A stretch of DNA of 64,000 bases, taken from NCBI GenBank assembly GCA_013423325.1, contig BLJB01000214.1, positions 1-64,000 on the forward strand, given 5' to 3'. The notes under the pieces were generated by a model. It saw only the letters and a list, made by a program, of their open reading frames with translations. It made no database searches and was not told where the DNA came from. A program made the translations under genes and the position numbers. This DNA is from Usnea hakonensis. Lineage: Eukaryota > Ascomycota > Lecanoromycetes > Lecanorales > Parmeliaceae. Below are positions 24,468 to 37,177 of the stretch, piece after piece. Position 1 is the first letter of the stretch. Each line of letters begins with the position of its first letter.

Positions 24468-25979
24468 TGACAGCGTGGCAGAACCTTGAGATAGTCAACA
24501 ACATTGATCAATCATCACCAACGATTGTGAAAAATGGGAATCTTTGGGGGTCCTACCAGGAAACGGTCAACCCGGGTGCTACAGACGCTAAAGCAATTTA
24601 GGCTAGCCCAATCGTGCTGTGGACAGGCTCAGGAGCTTGTTTTCATCGCCAATTGGGGTCTTTATTTATTATGGGAAACTCAAGTCTCAGACACGCCTGC
24701 TTTTAACGGCAACACAAGAACTATTGTTAGTAGTTGCTATAGTTGTCATGTTTTCACCTCGCGGAGATCAATCTTCGCCCCCACACCTCAGAGGCGCCGA
24801 AATGTAGATCTGCGCCACATACTCTACAAGAGGTAGCTCCGCACCCATGAGTCGGTACAACAGTGCCGTTCATGACACCCAGACTGCGCCCGCGTCCAGT
24901 GAGCTGAGGTTGCGAGGTCAGCCGTGATTCGCTGGTGTTTCAAATTACCAAGGCTGGAATCGCCAAAGGTGGCTCGTTCACCAATCGACCATTGATCCAG
25001 GTCTAATATTAGTCTCGCGCAGCATAGTGCATTATGCGTGTCGTCTGAAATTTCGCAAGATGAAACGCAGGAAAGGACTCGGTTCCATGAATTGCTTCTT
25101 AAGTAAAGGCCTGGCATCCCGAAGTTCAGCGGCTACTAGGTTTCATGCAAGCCTCATGCTTGATGATGAATGTTTATGCCCTAGTGCGGAACATACATGT
25201 GCCCCTAGACAATACGATTTTTAACGTAACACAATCCTGCCTACACCGTAAAGACGGAATCACGGATTCAACTCCCGCAGCCTATACGATGAACAGCTTA
25301 CCCAAAGGCATGATCATGAGCATTGCCAAGCAATTCGGTCCTTCACCGCAGCAGGCGATGAAACACAACACACACCTTTTACGTCTGACTATTTCGATCT
25401 GCCGAATTAGAGAAGACTGCAAACTTCCAGCTTTCTGGTAGGAAAACAAACAGCTCTATCACATCCCCTTTCGATGTTCTTTCTATAACGTTTCTTCTGT
25501 GCTCATGTAGGAAGCTAGGCTGTTGTGGTATGTACTTTAGGCATGACTCGCACCATTGCTGCAATTGCATCTTGGATACCCGGACTGTGCCATGGCGAGA
25601 AGCAAATGTCGCACTGGAATAAGTTTCAGAATATTGCGTCGTGGTAAAAAGGTTGTCTTGTCAGCTTGACAGTTGAAGATCCAAGGCGGACGTCAACCCG
25701 TTTCTCAATCTCATCTTGCGAGGCTGTGCCATGTGAGAGTCCAAGTGCATCGTAAGAGTGAGAGGCGTAGGTGGCGGCGAGGGAGACTGAAAATCTCCTG
25801 GCTGACTCTTGATCAGTGAGCTGCGCCCTCCTACCTTGGTATAAATCTGCAGCGTCGTCTCGTTAAAAGACATTCAATCTTGTCATCGGCTTTATTAGTT
25901 CCTGACCATCCATCTTTGCGAGAGCATTCAGCAGAAATATCTCACATTATATCGATTCATTGCACAGAATTCCGCCACC
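24468..25979. other. Intergenic region without supported genes
   Basis: No frame above 100 residues, no domain and no strong repeat. The last ~150 bases serve as the promoter of the secreted protein at 25980; a TATAAAT-like GTATAAATC lies near 25838-25846. Confidence 0.45.
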
Positions 25980-26696
25980 ATGTACCTTACGCGAGGAAGC
26001 TCAAATACGCTTCTTGCCCATCTCGGCTTCATCTTTTCCTTCGTACTCCTGATCAACATCTTACATGGTGTTCTCGTGACCGGATCGCCCCTTCAGAAGC
26101 GACAAGATGACGGTATCGAGCCCGACGATCCTTCATCCGACGTCGACACCTCGAGTGGCCCCCCTTTGTCTACTCGAGCCGACGACTACCCTAACCTGGA
26201 TGAATGCCGGGGAAAATGTAGTGTCGCGGAAGACAAATCTGTCTTTTACTCCCAGGTCGGTGACCATAAAGACAAGCCTCAGAAGTTCGCCGACCAGCTA
26301 CCGGATGGGGTGCTCATGCGAGAATCTTTCCCCTCTGGCTTCACGGACAAGATCCCCGGGTACACAAAATACAAAGCTTTCTTGGAGCGCACATCGCAGG
26401 CATTTGCTGAGAAAACAACTGGTGTTGCCTACGTGTTACTCCCAACGGATGGTACAACCGACATTTCGAAAAAGGTGTGGACTAAGATCGAGAAACCGGA
26501 ACTCGTGGCCGGTAATGGAGGATGTACTCGGATCATTAAGGTTGACCCGGACGATTTCAGCAGCCAGTGCATATTGTGGGATCGAGCCGGAAATAACGAC
26601 GCAAAACTAGCCAAGTGCAATCTCGAGAACGGACCAATTCCAAGTAAATATCAGCCGTCTTCTAGCCTCACGCCTTTCCCAATCGAGGCTTTATGA
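25980..26696 (+). CDS. Secreted or membrane-anchored protein of unknown function
   Basis: Single exon, 238 residues. The ATG sits in a near-ideal GCCACCATG context, which fixes the start. Residues ~12-35 form a hydrophobic signal or anchor. A QKR site at ~40 suggests kexin cleavage, followed by an acidic low-complexity linker and a compact domain from ~75 on. That domain includes DECRGKCSVAEDKSVFYSQV, KTTGVAYVLLPTDG, and FSSQCILWDRAGNNDAKLAKC. Four to five cysteines suggest disulfides. I do not recognise the family; pattern and size fit a secreted fungal enzyme or effector, but no catalytic motif could be named. Confidence 0.75.
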   Translation: MYLTRGSSNTLLAHLGFIFSFVLLINILHGVLVTGSPLQKRQDDGIEPDDPSSDVDTSSGPPLSTRADDYPNLDECRGKCSVAEDKSVFYSQVGDHKDKPQKFADQLPDGVLMRESFPSGFTDKIPGYTKYKAFLERTSQAFAEKTTGVAYVLLPTDGTTDISKKVWTKIEKPELVAGNGGCTRIIKVDPDDFSSQCILWDRAGNNDAKLAKCNLENGPIPSKYQPSSSLTPFPIEAL

Positions 26697-27258
26697 TCAG
26701 CTTTGGCTAACAACACACTAGCACATAATGGCAATGCTCAACGCTCGTATTATTCACCGGGGAATATATCATCCTAGGATATCCAAGGTATCTTATGCTC
26801 CAACTATGGTCAGGTTCCTTCCCCTGAAAATCGTGATCTATACTGAAAGTCTTTTGATAGGTTGACCTACCTTTTGAGTACACTGAACCCTCTGCTACCA
26901 GGTGGAAAATAACATGGTCACGCTGGACTAGTCTCTCAGCTATCTCGAAGATGTACCTTATCTATTTGAGTTTCCGTTCTGCGATACAAATTTTGATGAG
27001 GAAGCCTCTTCTGTAACCACAATCAAGTTACGTTTCTTCAAATGCATTTTGTCAAGTAACAATACCAGCCTATCTATACTTTATCTTGAATACCTACCTA
27101 AGGTACCTACTTGTACGAGTACGTGAAGGTAAAATTATGTATAATCTTGGCGTTGATCATCTAAGCTGTAACAGGCTAGTGACAAGAAGTGCTCCGCCCT
27201 CCCTCCAACCATCTACCCACCGGAACCCACATCTTCCCCCCCCCCTTCCCAAAACACA
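26697..27258. other. Intergenic region before elongin-C
   Basis: AT-rich. A TACCTACCTAAGGTACCTAC palindromic block lies near 27091-27111 and a C-rich run sits directly before the elongin-C ATG. No gene seen. Confidence 0.45.
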
Positions 27259-27808
27259 ATGGCCGCCACCCCCTCCCTCTACGTGACATTAATCTCCAGC
27301 GACGGCTTCGAATTCATCGTCAGCCGGGACGCCGCCTACGTCGCCGGAACAATTAAAAAGATGTTGGATCCTCACAGTGCGTCGCAATACCTCTTTCCCT
27401 CATTCATTCCTCCCACTCGCGATCCCACGCGCCATCACTAGCGCCCCCGGCAATCTATTTTCCTGCGAGGGAGAGTAATGATGATGATTGACGATATATA
27501 CGAGCACAGGTTCATTCGCGGAATCGATTTCCGGGCGATGTACACTCGGTACTATAAAGTAAAGCCCCGCTGCTTTCCTCGCGTTTTCACAGCTGGATGC
27601 CACGACGAATACCTGCTTCTTGAACTGAGGAGGAACTTGAAAGCTGACGCGTCTATATTCTATCAACAGCGGCGTCGTGCTCGAGAAAGTGTGCGAGTAT
27701 CTGTACTACAATCTGAAGCACAAGGACGAGAAGAACGTGCCGGATATGGAGATACCGGCGGAGCTGTGTCTGGAGCTGTTGATGGCGGCGGATTATTTGA
27801 ATGTTTAG
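27259..27808 (+). CDS. ELC1: Elongin-C
   Basis: Elongin-C is the small BTB/SKP1-fold adaptor of cullin-based ubiquitin ligases. Three exons (27259-27376, 27510-27558, 27670-27808) code for 101 residues, the normal size. Exon 1 gives YVTLISSDGFEFIVSRDAA and KKMLDPH. The 49-bp middle exon gives SFAESISGRCTLGTI, matching the loop region of the family. Exon 3 gives NGVVLEKVCEYLYYNLK and PAELCLELLMAADYLNV. The tiny middle exon is confirmed by both flanking codons joining in phase. The 133- and 111-bp introns are long for this window. Confidence 0.93.
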
Positions 27809-28174
27809 AGTTGAGATGGGGAGGATTGATGCTGTGAGGGAGGGGGGCTTGATGAGGGGGAAGAGGGGGGAGGTGAAGAGGAGAGGGGACAAAAAGGGGG
27901 GATATTTGACAAGGTCGATTGATTATTGCATTATACCCGGGGCGCGGAGTCAATTGAATTATAAGCAATAAGCCTTCGTTCTCTACATCCGAGCTGAGTG
28001 TAATCTGCTTCGCAGTTGCTGCCCATCAGAGCATATGCGTTCGTCCCCTTCTCCCCCGTGGGCCGAACGTCTATAGACGATGGAATATGAACTCCCCACT
28101 CTTCATTCGGACTCTTCTCTCTTCCCCCAAGAAGATCTCCGATAAACTGCGGAGCACAAAACCCCCCCTCCTAC
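27809..28174. other. Convergent 3' intergenic region
   Basis: Purine-rich just after the elongin-C stop (GGGGAGG runs to 27900). It separates the 3' ends of elongin-C and SEN54. No gene seen. Confidence 0.5.
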
Positions 28175-29617
28175 TCATCTCCCTCTCCCTCTACCCCTCC
28201 CACCTCCCCTTCCTCTCCCGCCGAACCTCCCTCTCTTCCCCCCCCGCCCCCTCCCTCTATTCTCAAAAATCCTCTCCTTTCCAAACCCCGCATCCGCAAC
28301 CCGAATATAACTCACAACGCCCTGATCCACAACCGCTAGAATCACATTCCGCCATCCATGCTTCAAACGCCTATACGTCTGTCCCTCACTCCCCGGCGGT
28401 GGCGGATCGTACGGCACACTCTGCAGCAAATCATCTAGCTGCTCCAGCACCGGGAACCCGTCCTCACGAGCATTCATGACGGCGATACGGAAGTCCGGGG
28501 GCGGAGGCGCAGTCTTCTTGAAGTCCGAAGTGGGTTTCCAGACATAAAAGGCAGGACGGATGCGAGGATGCGTGGAACACGTCGTTTGGCCCATTGGAGC
28601 CGACGACCGAAGCTTTTTTTCCCGATCTGTAGGCTTGGAAGGATCGTGTGCGGGTATGAGAGTCAGTAGACGATAAATATCATCGTAGCTGCGATAGAAC
28701 CCTGGCGTAACCAGCGGTCCCGAAGGCGTCATGTCCGGCCGTCCCTTGTCGTCAAAAAGCGCTTTATAAAACCGTGCAAAAACGCCCAATGCATGCTTCT
28801 TCTCCTGTCCATTTTCGTTTTCAGTCCCTACCTCCCTCGCCGGGATCTCATCCGCATCGTAGTCCTCAGCAAACCAAGCGGGTCCCCTCCTAACCACATA
28901 CCCCCCCCTCTTCAACCCCGCATACACCAAATACCTCTCCAAAGTCAACCCCTCCCTCCCCAACAGCCCCGCATACGCCGCCTGCAAACTCATCGATATT
29001 CCCTCCTCCCCCTCCCCGCCTTCTTCTTCCTCCCCGGACCCTCTCCATCTCAAATCCAAACTCCCTCTCTCAACCATGTATAACGCCTCCTCCGGCAACA
29101 GCATCAATCTCCCTTTTGCATCGCTCTTCCCCATAGTCTTCAAATTCGGGCCCCTTGGGTGCTCAATAACCACTCTTGTCATCGTTTCTGTTGAAGAGGA
29201 GGCACCGTTGTTACCATTGGTGCTAGTAGCAGCATCGTAAACCCCAACAATGACATTCTTTGGATTATGGACACGCGGTACGGAGAGGGCGGCGTGCATG
29301 GCATCGCGGGAGGCGGTTAGGGTGCTGGTTTGGGAGAGTGTGCCGTGGTGTTCGAAGTCTTTTTCGCCGCGACGGGGCAGGGTGGGATGCGAGGTTGTCG
29401 AGGTCCTGGGGAGGTTGATATGTTAGCTGGAGCTTGGCTCGATTGGGGGGAGAACGCGGAGGAAAGGGAAGGGGGAGATGGGGCCCGGGGGCGGAGGCTG
29501 ATTCACGTACGGGGAGAAGGTGGAGAGGAAGCGGAAGTCTTGGGTTTCGTCTGAGAGGTCTGTGTCTGCGGGGTCGGGGGGAGCGATGATTGGGGAGTCT
29601 TCGTCTATGTCGGCCAT
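28175..29617 (-). CDS. SEN54: tRNA-splicing endonuclease subunit SEN54
   Basis: SEN54 is a structural subunit of the heterotetrameric endonuclease that cuts introns from pre-tRNAs. Exons 29617-29511 and 29405-28175 (105-bp intron, GTACGT donor) give 445 residues. Family marks are KGRLMLLPEEALYMVERGSL near 120-140, the ISMSLQAAYAGLLG segment, and LERYLVYAGLKRGGYVVRR. The C-terminal domain near 380-420 has the LKHGWRNVILAVVDQGVVSY strand pattern. The last ~30 residues are almost only Arg and Gly (RG/RGG repeats), an unusual appendage for this subunit. A tRNA with an intron, its substrate type, lies 3 kb away at 32966. Confidence 0.9.
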
Positions 29618-30376
29618 TCTTGTGGCGGAGGGTGCGGATACGGCGCTGCGAGATGGTCTATTGTTCTATTGGTGGGGCGGGGGAGAGGGTGGGGTTTCTC
29701 CGAGGCGGATGACTTGTTTATTTTTCGGACTAGAAATGACCGCCGAAGTCGAACACATACGACACTTTACAAAAGACCTTTCTATCTTTGCAGCTTTCGA
29801 AGTTCTTTGCTGGTCATCAGTATTCTGCCCATGCCCCGGCCACCAATCTCCTTGCTTTCATATAGTCTCGCAGACTCCCCCAGGTCCAAGCTACTCTTAC
29901 GAAGCTTAGGCTAAGCAGCCAATAGGAGCAAGTCATACTATTATCTTCAAAATGTCAGAGATCAACTCTGTGAAAATGGTCCACGCGAGTGCACATGTTT
30001 GAGGCGTTGAGCCTCCATTGATAATTCAGGTAAGCGCATCCAAGCCTCATGTCGGGTACAAGACATCTGTTAAAGTGCTTTCGAACGATTGAAATACATC
30101 TGATTATGGAGGAATCTTGTGCTCCTGTACTGCTCTCCAGCACAACAAGGTATCCTGCTTGATATAACGGACACCAGCTTGATTTCAATCCTGACAAACA
30201 AAAGTTTTCCCGTCATTTTGAACTTGCTGATGTCTAGGCACTTGATACCTCTTCCGCTCAGGTAATGCTACCAAGGATGCTGCCCTCGTGAAGACACAAG
30301 ATCATCCGTTTGGACTCTCCCCTGCCAACACCACTCTTCCAGATTCCACCATACACACTCTCGTGTTACGCACGAA
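29618..30376. other. Intergenic region between SEN54 and the F-box gene
   Basis: Holds the SEN54 promoter and the 3' flank of the F-box gene. ORFs of 80-130 residues on the plus strand (29520-29914) are antisense extensions without domains. Confidence 0.45.
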
Positions 30377-32544
30377 CTAAGTAGCGGAGTTCGACGGGAA
30401 ACCATCAAGCCAATACAGTGTGAAGATGTCAAGATTGTCGGCATCGCCCCGTGCATCAGCGGGCGTTCCCCTAGCTATCAAGTGCAACTTTGGGGAAACA
30501 GAATTTCGGTATCGGCAGTCGTAGTTGACATGGTAAATGCGCAATTGAAGGAACGTCGAGACGGTAGTAGGAGTAAAATGATTCATGCCCATTCTAAAAT
30601 TGCCGTATGTCGACGCGCCGATCGCCAGGGTCTTTAAGACGGGGGCTTGCTTGATTGGCGCCTTCTTGGAGATGATACCGAGAAGCCTTGTGGCTAGGCC
30701 ATCCATCATGTAGTCATCAGCAAGCCAAAAGTTAGATGTCCCAGCCGCTGGAAGATTTCGTATATTCAAAGTCTGAAGCTGACCCAATTCAGAGAATGAG
30801 GAAGCAATCTGATTTAGGTCAGCATGAAATCAACCAGAGTCGCCACTGTGGACAATCTACCTGCTTGTGCTTTCTCTCGGAAAGATCACCCCAATTAAGT
30901 GGGATTCCCAAGGCTTTGAGCCCAGGGCAATGCTTCGCGACAAGTTTCAGGATTTGATGGTCCTCTGGCACATATGTAGTCTCATCTTTCAATCCAATTC
31001 TGGGTCCCGATCTTTCTTCCCATATCAATGAGCGTAAGCTTTTCCCGTGAACTTGCAGTACTTTATCCAATTCGATAGTCACTTGACGTGTACCTTCCAA
31101 GAGAACATGAAGACGAGCGAGGGGCTTCAAGGAGAGCAGGAAGTTTTCTAATTCCGGCGAGAATTCATCGCTGGTGTCTTCGTGTCGTATTGTTAGTGAG
31201 TGAAGCCGAAGTCCACTTTTCACTTTACGTCTACCAGCCGCTGCCCCCATAAGCAAAGGGAAAGCTGTCTCTAATCCAGCGCACGATTCGAGTACCAGCA
31301 CGCTCAAGCTGTTAAAGTCAAACACAGGCTTGATCGAGCCATTGACGAAAGCAAGTAGATCGAGCCCGACCAGCGACAGTGACTCAAATCTGACAAAAGA
31401 TGTGGAGTGTTCATTGGCTTTCGCGTTCACAAAAGTTGCAAAAGCATCTGTCATTCCGACGCGGAGGGCAACGTCCACACGTGGATTGTCCACAAGTCCA
31501 TAATTGGCGTACGACATAGCAATAAGTGATTCGCTGCCGAGCGCCACATGACGCAAACCTGGAAGATTTATCATCATTGGTACCTCTAATGGCCACACAC
31601 CATTTCGACCCATCTCAGCAATAGCGAGGGTGCTTAAGCCCCCAGCCGCAAACTGTTCTAGGTCCTTAATATTCCGGTCAACATTATATCTCCCAATTCT
31701 GAGGGCGTTGATGGAGGCCCCATGGTGCTTGGCCACAATTGAAAGTGTCAGCTGATCGATTGAACAAGTATGGTCCCACCTGAAGTGCATGATTCCCAAG
31801 TCAGAATGGTGCAAAAGGCTACTGCATGCCATTGGGGGGAAAGGGGGGGAGGATTTTATACCAGAATGTGTGCAGCTGCTGCCGTGGGAGCTTGATAATG
31901 AACACGCGGATGAAGGCATTCAGAGCATTGGAAGCTGAAGTGTCTGGCTCGTAGAATCGGAATAATGGCCCATCATGTTCCTCTCCGTCTGAATCCTCGT
32001 CCTCGTCTTCCTCCGAATCGTCCGATTCCGACTGTGCTTCACCTGTCTCTTCTACCTCGGACTCATGCTCATTACCAACAACATCCTCGTCATCTGTCTC
32101 ATGTACATTGTCAAGGTTGCAGTAAGCGTCGTTTTCCCTGTATTGGTTCGCGACGATCTTCAGACATCTGGTATACTTGAGCCCTTCCAATGACGATGCG
32201 AGAAGATTCTCCAGCGAAAGGAGCCGAGTCCATTGCAGCGGGACCTTCAATTCAACAGTGTGGTACAAGATTGGGAGAACAACTGCACTCAATGTCTTGC
32301 ACGTACAACAAAGGTGATTAAGGTCCCGATACTGAACGAGCTAGAGCGGCCTGGTTAACACGGTAGTCCAATACCTACTAATGGCATCAACTAGTGATTG
32401 TCTTACATAGCTCGTTATGATGCCTTGAATTTCCGCCGGCAAGTTCACCAATGGGGACCTTGTGTCAAGAAGACTAGTCAGGGTGGCTTTGGCTACACCT
32501 CCCTGAGCGCCGCTTGGCTTGAATTGCTTCCTTTGACGAACCAT
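30377..32544 (-). CDS. F-box protein with acidic insert
   Basis: Four exons (32544-32407, 32340-31862, 31779-30861, 30808-30377) with introns of 66, 82 and 52 bp give 655 residues. The F-box spans the first intron: SPLVNLPAEIQGIITSYLVQ, then DLNHLCCTCKTLSAVVLPIL. A ~50-residue Asp/Glu/Ser-rich stretch follows near 120-170, then a long leucine-rich region (e.g. FESLSLVGLDLLAFVNGSIK, LARLHVLLEGTRQVTIELD) typical of LRR-like F-box proteins. It probably recruits substrates to an SCF ubiquitin ligase; the target cannot be read from sequence. This family is highly expanded and variable in filamentous fungi. Confidence 0.85.
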
Positions 32545-32965
32545 AATGAAGTTCTAAGCCAAGATTGACGAGTGTATGGTCGTGCATTCGGTGACGCGTT
32601 GAGGTACGTGTCTGATATGGCTACGCGATCGTCGCTTCATCAAGATATTATAGCCACGCAAAGTCGATATATCACTGCTTTTGAGTCTTCTCGCGCGGAC
32701 ACTCTATCCAGTACGCCGAAGAAAGGTAGAATAATGTTCCACTACATTCAATTGAACCACTTCAATAGTGACTGGATGAAACAATGCGTACGAGACTTTT
32801 CAAGATATTGATGCGCCCGAGCCGGGACATTGCACCTTACTAATGTAGCAACTTGGTAAGCTACTTTGGACGATTAAAAATCAGACGAAAACACAAAAAG
32901 GTTTGATATGATTATATAGTGAAATAAGCAACATCAACTTGTTTCGACCTCAGAAACATCTGTAT
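32545..32965. other. Promoter side of the F-box gene, upstream of tRNA-Leu
   Basis: No coding signal. Contains the 5' flank of the F-box gene and the upstream flank of the tRNA. Confidence 0.4.
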
Positions 32966-33074
32966 GGATAGGTGGCCGAGTGGTTATGGCGCTACGTTTA
33001 GGCAAATGTAGGGCTTCTCCTCCTTTGAATTCCCGTAGTTCGAAAGAGCGTGGGTTCGAATCCCACCCTATTCA
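32966..33074 (+). tRNA. tRNA-Leu(UAG) with intron
   Basis: A class II tRNA folds cleanly. The acceptor stem GGATAGG (32966-32972) pairs with CCTATTC (33067-33073), with one G-U and discriminator A. The D region is GGCCGAGTGGTTATGGC. The anticodon stem CTACG/CGTAG encloses TTTAGG with anticodon TAG. A ~30-base intron (33003-33032) sits after position 37. The variable arm is ~11 bases, and the T arm is GTGGG-TTCGAAT-CCCAC. A T6 run at 33080-33085 is the Pol III terminator. Confidence 0.92.
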
Positions 33075-33411
33075 ATCAATTTTTTGCTTCTGAACTTCGC
33101 TCGCACACGGAGTACGTAGGGACATTTTGGAAGATGTGAGCTGTCGCTGCTTATTTGCGTACGCGCAATAGGGGAGGCGTTCGGATCGACCAAAGCTAAG
33201 CGAAGGCTCGGGCTTGGCAAGGGCTCTTTGAACACGTGAATCTTTTTACGATAAGATATTGCCATAAGACGAAGCAAGAACCATGCGATGCAGTAAGTTG
33301 CCATACAGATGCGGAGCATCAAGAGTGTACGAGGTCAAAAGGACGGCCAATCCATTGGCGTGGAAAGTGTCTAGAAGTAACAAGAAGGCAGCTTTAGAGG
33401 TCGCTTCGCTA
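33075..33411. other. Spacer between tRNA-Leu and the transposon
   Basis: Includes the Pol III terminator at 33080-33085. No gene is supported; minus-strand frames run across the transposon end and are not meaningful. Confidence 0.45.
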
Positions 33412-33472
33412 AACGGAAGGTCTTGGGAGCGCACAATAAGAGCGCACAATACCCACCGCACAGTTCGGATAA
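33412..33472 (+). repeat. Left terminal inverted repeat of the MULE
   Basis: 61 bp beginning AACGGAAGGTCTTGGG and ending CAGTTCGGATAA. It is identical in reverse complement to 37178-37238. Inside, GAGCGCACAATA occurs twice (33427-33438, 33440-33451) at a 13-bp step, a plausible paired transposase-binding site. Confidence 0.92.
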
Positions 33473-36400
33473 ATATTGATACGAGCCGGCTTGGCATGGA
33501 TTTGGGTATCAAATACATTTATAGCTTCTTTCTTTCACGAATTATATATATAAATAGGACGTTACACTACAATGAAGCCCTATAGCATAGAATCCGAAGG
33601 GTGGCTTTCACTAGAAGGTGCACGGTTCAAATCGGGCTATAACCGGGAAATAATAAAAAAACCTAGGATTCGTCTAGACTTGGTATATAACAGTACTCTA
33701 TACTATAAGATAACGATAGTAGTAACTAGGCTGATCCTACTTTTTTTATACCTACGAGTAGGCCTATAAGTAGGTAGGTAAGTAAGCAAGTAGGGAGATA
33801 GGTAGGAAGCTTAAAAAAATTTAGTAGAACCTCCCTCCGGGGGCCTAAGAAAAAAAATTTGGTGACGGTAACAGTAATAATAGAGCTCTATAATTATACT
33901 CCCTATATACTATATATCGGATAGCTGGACTGTACTAGAAGTATACCTTTAAACGACTTATTAATAGATCTTTATATGCGAGACTTATCTAGGTAAGGCT
34001 TCGCCTAAGGCCTATAGTTCCTACTCTTGCTAGCCTATACTACCTGAAGGAGGAGGACGGAAGAAGGAGGACGGCGAGGTATATATCGACTATAGAGGAC
34101 TATAAAGGAATAGGAAGGGCTAGTACTAAATAACTATTAGCTTGGATATAAGGCGAAAGGGTTATTACTAAAGCTTTATTAGTATACTATAAGGTGAAAG
34201 AATAAGATACAATAAGGCCTAAATATTTCAAAAATACTATTTCCGAGGATTAGCCGGGCTAGATACTAGTTCTAAGTACCTTACCTATAGAGGTTTCCTA
34301 ATAGTATTAGTCCTCTACTATAAATATTAACTACAATCGTCGCTACTCCTATAACTCCTATTCGTCTATATCGATTATATTAATAAGATTCGTCTTCGAC
34401 TTCTTCTTCTTTAGGGGGGATAGCTCTACCTCGAGACTATTACCTCGCTATCGCCCCCGTTACTCTTAGGACTAGCTATATCCTTTTTCCTACTCCTACA
34501 TCTTCTTCTCTTTAACTTATTAGCTATAACGAGTTATCGCTAATACTACTAGGGCGGACGATAGTAGAGGTTCGTTATTTAAGATAGATAGAGTAGAGGG
34601 CTTATTCTTACTCCCTTTAGGCCGGCCTCGTTTCGGTATCGGCGTACCTAAAGTAGGTAGAGACGGTAGCCGTCTAAAGGCTATTTATAAGCTTAGGACT
34701 ACTAATACTAGTAATAGTAGTAGAGCCGGAGGTAGTCTAAAAGCTAGTTAAAAACTAAAAGAGCCGGATATCGACTAGGAGCTACTTAAGCTTCCTATAA
34801 TATAGACTCTATAAGTAGGAATAGCGGCCTTATTAGTAGCCTTCCAGTCACGCTCTATAGCGGTCTTTTTGGATATCTTAGTACTAGTAAGCTTTCTCGT
34901 ATTCGCTTTATCGTACTTCTTTTTCTCCTAGAGTATAGACTCCCACTAGGCCTTTCTTGTAGGCGGAAGTAGGGGGAGCTCGATCGGAATACCCTATAGT
35001 CGTTACTATAGGGCCTTATAAGTGGTTATAATATTAGACTAGAACTGCGTAAGCTAATTGGCTAACCGATTAGCCTATATACGGGGTAGAGACGTATATA
35101 GACTTTGGAGGCTAGCCGCTATAGCGAGGAAGGTATTTATTCTATAATCTCGATATATAGATAGATTAATATCGCCTAGAGGAAGGGTTTAATTATAATA
35201 CCTCGATAACTATTCGTATAGAGTAGGTATATTGTCTACCTACTAACGAGGATAAAAAAGAGATAATAGGATAGGAAAGCCTTTAATATAGGCTCTAAAT
35301 AAGTAGTACCGATAAGGGAGTATAAAAGTAGTTATAAGGTAGTAGTTATAAGGGCCTTCCTCTACGATATATTCGAGATTCGTAGTAATCTGAGTAGCCT
35401 ACTACTTAGTAGTAATCTACTTAGGATTAACCTTCTTAATAGCTTAAATAGTGATCCTTCTAATAATAATACTGAAAGCCACCGGATCTACTACTCTAGG
35501 TTAATTGATACGAGAAGCCTTAACCTCTTTACGAATCGAACGATACTATCGCCTAAGCTCTAAATACATATCCTAGATAGTATTCTATAGTGATTTTTGT
35601 AGGTTTAATACCGCTTTAAGGACGGGATATATACCCTCGTTACGCTATATAGCGTAAGATCCTAGGTTTCGATAATTTCGAGTAAGATATTTGACTACCG
35701 AGGCCTCTTTCGGATCCTAGTTCTTATAGAAATACTCTTTATCGACGTCGTAAAGAAGATTAAGTAAGGCCTAATAATAATTAGGTAGCTACGAAGGGTC
35801 TTTATATTTAACCTAATTCTAAGTAGTATTAGAAATATTATCTCGTCGCTATACCGGATATCCTCTCTTTAATTTATTAACTCTACTCCTAATATTCTGA
35901 ACGGCATACTAGCTATAGAGCTGGATTTAGTAATTAGGAAATCGTGTCCTAAGCGAGGCGATATACCCTTTTCCTTAGTCGGAAAGGCTAACTTTTAGAG
36001 GCGGATAGTTATCGAATATCTCTTCCTTTAATATATTAAGGAAGTAGTTAAAGGCTACTTCGGATTCGGATATTATAAAAGAGAAAGCAGCTAGAAAGGA
36101 CTTATTCGTATTAGTAATACTAACGGTCACGAATAGAAGAAGCTTCTAGGTATTTATATTAAATATAGCGTTATTTTCTATAATGAAATTACTATAGAAG
36201 CGCTTAGCTAGGCTTCTTTAAAAGTTATCGATAAGGACGATTTATTCGAGGATCCTCTTAGTAATTATTCTATATATATCCTTAACGTATAAGTATCGCA
36301 CTTTGATAGTAAAAGTCGGGCTATCCAATATAGTAAGAAGACCGGTAAGGACGTTCTCCCTACTACGCGTAGTAGATAGAATCAAATTGTAGTATTTCTT

Positions 36401-37177
36401 CTTCTTTAGGTGGAATTCGTCGTCCTATTCCTTAGTAATATTATCCAGTATTACTTCCGACTCTTTATAGGGTATATTACTTGCTCGATATACTCTAGCA
36501 AGCTCTACTACCTTCGTATAATCGGGTTATCGTTTCTTATATATATCATAGGATAGTAGATTAGGAACTATTTCGTAGGAATAGTCCTAGTGGCCTATAC
36601 CGAGGACCCACGTCTTATTATCTTCTCCTCGAGTAGAAGGATCCTTCTATGCGAGAATATATTACTATTTATAGCCTTTCTTCCTAATCCGAGTAAGCTC
36701 TTACTTGCGGTTACTACCTTCGCCGATATACTTATCTAGCTTCCGATTATTCTATATCTTTTCCTCCGCGTAGATATATTAATAGCTTTTGCGCCCTTTT
36801 CTATATAAGCCTATAACGATAGCGAATCCTTAACTAAAGGCGTAGTTCTAAAGGCGAGTCTAGGCGTTATCGGCTATATCGAATATCTCGTTTAGTAAGG
36901 GAGGCTCTAAATACTCGGGTAGTATACCGTTAATAACCTTCTGAATAAGAGGCTTTACGTCATCTTCTAGGCGGGGGTAAGGAGTCTATTAAATAGCCCG
37001 AGTAGCTATAATAATAACTAGTAGTAGTTACGCGTTATAGGTGGAAGGTAGTAGAGGTGTGGAGGAAGCGAATATAAGGTATTAAGTTGTATGTACTAGA
37101 AAGGTACATAGAATTGTGTGGTAACTATACTAAAGATGAGGTACCTCGGCCGCGCGAAGTTTTAGTCTACCCGAATA

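Noticed and set aside
33600..33640. B-box-like GGTTCAAATC within the left part of the transposon
   Set aside because: No A box at the right distance and no cloverleaf; likely chance or an old tRNA-derived scrap.
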